From Agriterribacter humi (lineage in GTDB: Bacteria > Bacteroidota > Bacteroidia > Chitinophagales > Chitinophagaceae): a stretch of 64,000 bases of DNA. Shown piece by piece: positions 62,023 through 64,000 of this stretch (position 1 is its first letter; each line of letters begins with the position of its first letter). The notes beneath the pieces were generated by a model. It saw only the letters and a list, made by a program, of their open reading frames with translations. It was not told the DNA's origin and made no database searches. A program made the translations under genes and the position numbers. The DNA lies in assembly GCF_009192765.1 (NCBI RefSeq), contig NZ_VOHQ01000001.1, forward strand, positions 1-64,000, in the 5' to 3' direction.

Positions 62023-62628
62023 CTATCCTTCTGATGGCTGATACACTTTGTTAGTTTTAGTGTCCTTTACAAGAAGGTGTTTCGTTTTCAACATATAACA
62101 GAAGAATATTTCTGATTGAAGAGCTCTTTCTTCGACAACAGAACGATATTGCTCTCTTGCAGTCATTGCAAAAATCTGTGAAAATAACATTGAACCAATG
62201 AGAACTGACCAAGTCCAGTCAAGGAAAAAGAATGAGGAAATAAAGAATATTGTTCCAAGTCCTGATATTGGTTTCTTAAGAGCGTTGTAAGGGGATGAAG
62301 AAAAGAACCCAATAGATGCAAATAAAATCCCCCAAAGTAAAATCCATTTTTTTAGCATAATTGCAAGCACAATGTCAATGATTATAATAATTATTGGTAG
62401 TGAAATCCAAAACATGTGTATTACATTGTCCGCTGTTGTTCCAATCACTTGTAAAAAGTCGCCGCTATAGTCACTACCCAACACGATGTCCTTATTACGA
62501 TGAGCAGTCTTTAACTCGTCTAATGTTTTATAAGGAAAGTCAGGAAGTTGACTGAGTTTGTGGGTGTCGCTTTGCTCGCTAATTTGCTTTTCCACTCTCG
62601 CAAACCTCTCTAAGTCCTTTTTATTCAT
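62023..62628 (-). CDS. Membrane protein of unknown function
   Basis: A 201-residue protein. A soluble, charged N-terminus (1-~70) is followed by a cluster of helices (~72-92, ~93-112, ~122-135, ~140-155) and a cytoplasmic tail with TAREQYRSVVEERALQSEIF. I do not recognise the family. It is AT-rich, flanked by repeat-like DNA and reads on the same strand as its accessory neighbours. Confidence 0.62.
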   Translation of the reverse strand: MNKKDLERFARVEKQISEQSDTHKLSQLPDFPYKTLDELKTAHRNKDIVLGSDYSGDFLQVIGTTADNVIHMFWISLPIIIIIIDIVLAIMLKKWILLWGILFASIGFFSSSPYNALKKPISGLGTIFFISSFFFLDWTWSVLIGSMLFSQIFAMTAREQYRSVVEERALQSEIFFCYMLKTKHLLVKDTKTNKVYQPSEG

Positions 62629-62970
62629 GTCAAATAGTAGTTGGTTTTATGTCTTGAAAGTTTGTTAACGCATGACGCACAACACTTTGCTTTGCGCAAC
62701 AAAAGTCATTTTTAAATATTTATAAACGCTTAAAACGGTTATCAAACCTATTCATTTATTTCTGAAAATTATAAAAAATGTCTGGCCTGTAATGGCAAAC
62801 CTTCCGGCAACTATATAAAAGAGCGAGAATATGTCGAATCATTCAGCGCCAGGGTCTCATGGCCGCACACAATATCTTTTCATGAAGACCCCGCCGCGAC
62901 TCAAGAAAAAAGAACCAAAAGTTGAAAAACGTTTTCCGTCCGGCATTTATGCCAATTCGGATATGCACAG
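62629..62970. other. Gap between two accessory membrane-protein genes
   Basis: This 342-base gap holds the REP palindrome at 62844-62899 and, near 62680-62705, the sequence GCACAACACTTTGCTTTGCG, similar to GCACAACATCGGTTTGCAGC near 62010. No gene was recognised. Confidence 0.45.
62844..62899. repeat. REP-like palindrome, copy 7
   Basis: CAGCGCCAGGGTCTCATGGC on the left and TTTTCATGAAGACCCCGCCG on the right. It is well preserved, with a changed centre. Confidence 0.8.
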
Positions 62971-63852
62971 TTACTTTGCTTTTTCTTTGGTTATTTCAAT
63001 TTGCCATTCTTCTCCATTTTGATCAACGCAAGTATCATCATATGAATTGTCAATTGAGACCAAACACTCATTAAAATAGAGCGAACCACCATTTTTAAAA
63101 TATACTTTTTTAATCTTAGCAAATCTTGTCTCGGAGGTTTGCGTTGACCCATACGAATAAGCACCAATACCAGTCTCAGTATCATAATCTTCATATGTAG
63201 AAAAGTCGTTTGAAATTAGAAGGTCGGCAGGCAATTTGTAAGTTTTATCTCCGCCAATTCTACTAATTTCAATAATGTATTTAGCTTCATAGGTATCTTT
63301 TTCAAAATAATTCCCAATTTCTTTAATGCCAAATTCGTGGCAGAAGGAATTCTTCCAGAGAATAAAATAGATGTATCCAACTATTCCTGCTATTATAGCA
63401 AACCGTTCAAATGTTTCAGTAAAACCTTTATGTGTTGATTTTTCTTTCCATGCATTGCGAGCAATCACATAAATACAAAATAATCCAGTAACTGTAATTA
63501 GGGAAAGTGATATTAGAACTCCAGTTCTTCCAAATATGAAGAATGTTCTATAGCCAAAAAAAATCAGAATACTCAATTTCAAAAATTTTCCTAATAGGGC
63601 TTGTGGCTGGTCAAATTGCCTTTTCAAAATAATTTTTTCATTTATGTCACCGCCAACTTTTACTGTATAAAATAGTGAATAATAAACCCAAAGGATAAGA
63701 ATAAAATAAATAAAAGGTGTATAAAAATCTTGAGTTCTTCGAATATGTCGATTAATTAAATAATTACAAGCAATTGTCAACACAATTACAGTGACGATTA
63801 CGTATGTCTGGGTGCGTGATTTTTCGATTAACCAGAGTTTTAGTTGTTGCAT
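62971..63852 (-). CDS. Membrane protein of unknown function with extracytoplasmic C-terminal domain
   Basis: A 293-residue protein. Helices lie at about 17-35, 42-60, 90-105, 108-130 and 150-168, followed by a soluble C-terminal domain of about 120 residues (AKYIIEISRIGGDKTYKLPA, then beta-rich to ITKEKAK). Family not recognised. It is AT-rich accessory DNA. On the minus strand its start is preceded by CAAACCGTTAGGCACAATTA, resembling the entry end of integron-type cassettes. Confidence 0.62.
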   Translation of the reverse strand: MQQLKLWLIEKSRTQTYVIVTVIVLTIACNYLINRHIRRTQDFYTPFIYFILILWVYYSLFYTVKVGGDINEKIILKRQFDQPQALLGKFLKLSILIFFGYRTFFIFGRTGVLISLSLITVTGLFCIYVIARNAWKEKSTHKGFTETFERFAIIAGIVGYIYFILWKNSFCHEFGIKEIGNYFEKDTYEAKYIIEISRIGGDKTYKLPADLLISNDFSTYEDYDTETGIGAYSYGSTQTSETRFAKIKKVYFKNGGSLYFNECLVSIDNSYDDTCVDQNGEEWQIEITKEKAK

Positions 63853-63912
63853 AATAATTGTGCCTAACGGTTTACGGTTTGCAGCAGGTGGAAAAATAGG
63901 GTTCCACCTACT

Positions 63913-63999
63913 CGCCCGTAGCCAAATATAGAATTAAAAGTTCATCGCCAATTTTGTTGTTGAACAGAGTTTTGTCAGCCGAAAATCATGTTCAATAAT
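63913..63999. repeat. Duplicated leader sequence, copy 2
   Basis: The counterpart of 61865-61957, at the right window edge and probably continuing beyond it. It lies 60-150 nt upstream of the minus-strand gene 62971-63852. Confidence 0.6.
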
Positions 64000-64000
64000 G

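Noticed and set aside
33973-62899. Dispersed repeats as a CRISPR array
   Set aside because: Copies are kilobases apart, palindromic and associated with a RAYT; no regular spacers or cas genes.

Overview
The window is about 40% G+C and comes from a Bacteroidota chromosome, most likely a Chitinophagaceae-type soil or freshwater genome. The evidence is a SusC/SusD pair, a type IX secretion (T9SS) sorting tail, weak Shine-Dalgarno sites and several Bacteroidota-specific families (DUF6132, DUF6152, an acidic PGYPHYP-type protein). No tRNA, rRNA or CRISPR array was seen.

Region 1 (1-32000) is a stress, low-oxygen or dormancy island. It holds the end of PEP synthase, a flavodoxin-like protein, an MgtA-type P-ATPase, a CHAD protein, a PfkB kinase, an ABC exporter (adaptor, permease, ATPase), a triple-PAS histidine kinase overlapping a receiver-CRP/FNR regulator, a triple-BON protein, a zinc alcohol dehydrogenase, a P-loop kinase with an APH-fold partner, an L,D-transpeptidase, two Hsp20 proteins around a glucan phosphorylase, a DUF302/OsmC/DUF6132/rhodanese redox operon, a CoA-transferase, a second zinc dehydrogenase, a DUF202 protein, a baeRF-family protein, a PPOX-fold protein and a tandem universal stress protein. 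The gene set strongly resembles the mycobacterial DosR dormancy regulon. Many gaps in this island carry a palindrome of the form TGAY-N4-RTCA, which is CRP/FNR geometry, often centred 68-79 nt before a start codon. I propose it as the operator of the receiver-CRP regulator encoded in the island. This is the main discovery candidate.

Region 2 (32000-39000) has a secreted LamG/T9SS protein, an IS630 remnant, a 37-residue Lys/Ala-rich peptide gene, a TPR membrane protein divergent from a caspase-family protease, and a secreted VCBS-repeat protein. Region 3 (39000-51000) has an acidic small protein and a polysaccharide utilisation locus: SusC, SusD, two heparinase II/III-fold lyases and a BNR-4 propeller protein. 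Region 4 (51000-60000) has a lipoprotein cytochrome c, a DUF6152 protein, a four-helix membrane protein, and an RND drug-efflux operon (adaptor, permease joined to an outer-membrane factor) under a TetR regulator with three matching TAAC-N3-GTTA operators. Region 5 (60000-64000) has a REP-associated tyrosine transposase flanked by its REP palindromes, then three unrelated minus-strand accessory genes with duplicated leader sequence. REP palindromes occur at seven places from 34 kb to 63 kb.

Three genes have reading frames changed or possibly joined at homopolymer runs (rhodanese A7, membrane protein G6, RND/OMF junction A5). These may be sequencing indels or real decay, and the raw data should decide.
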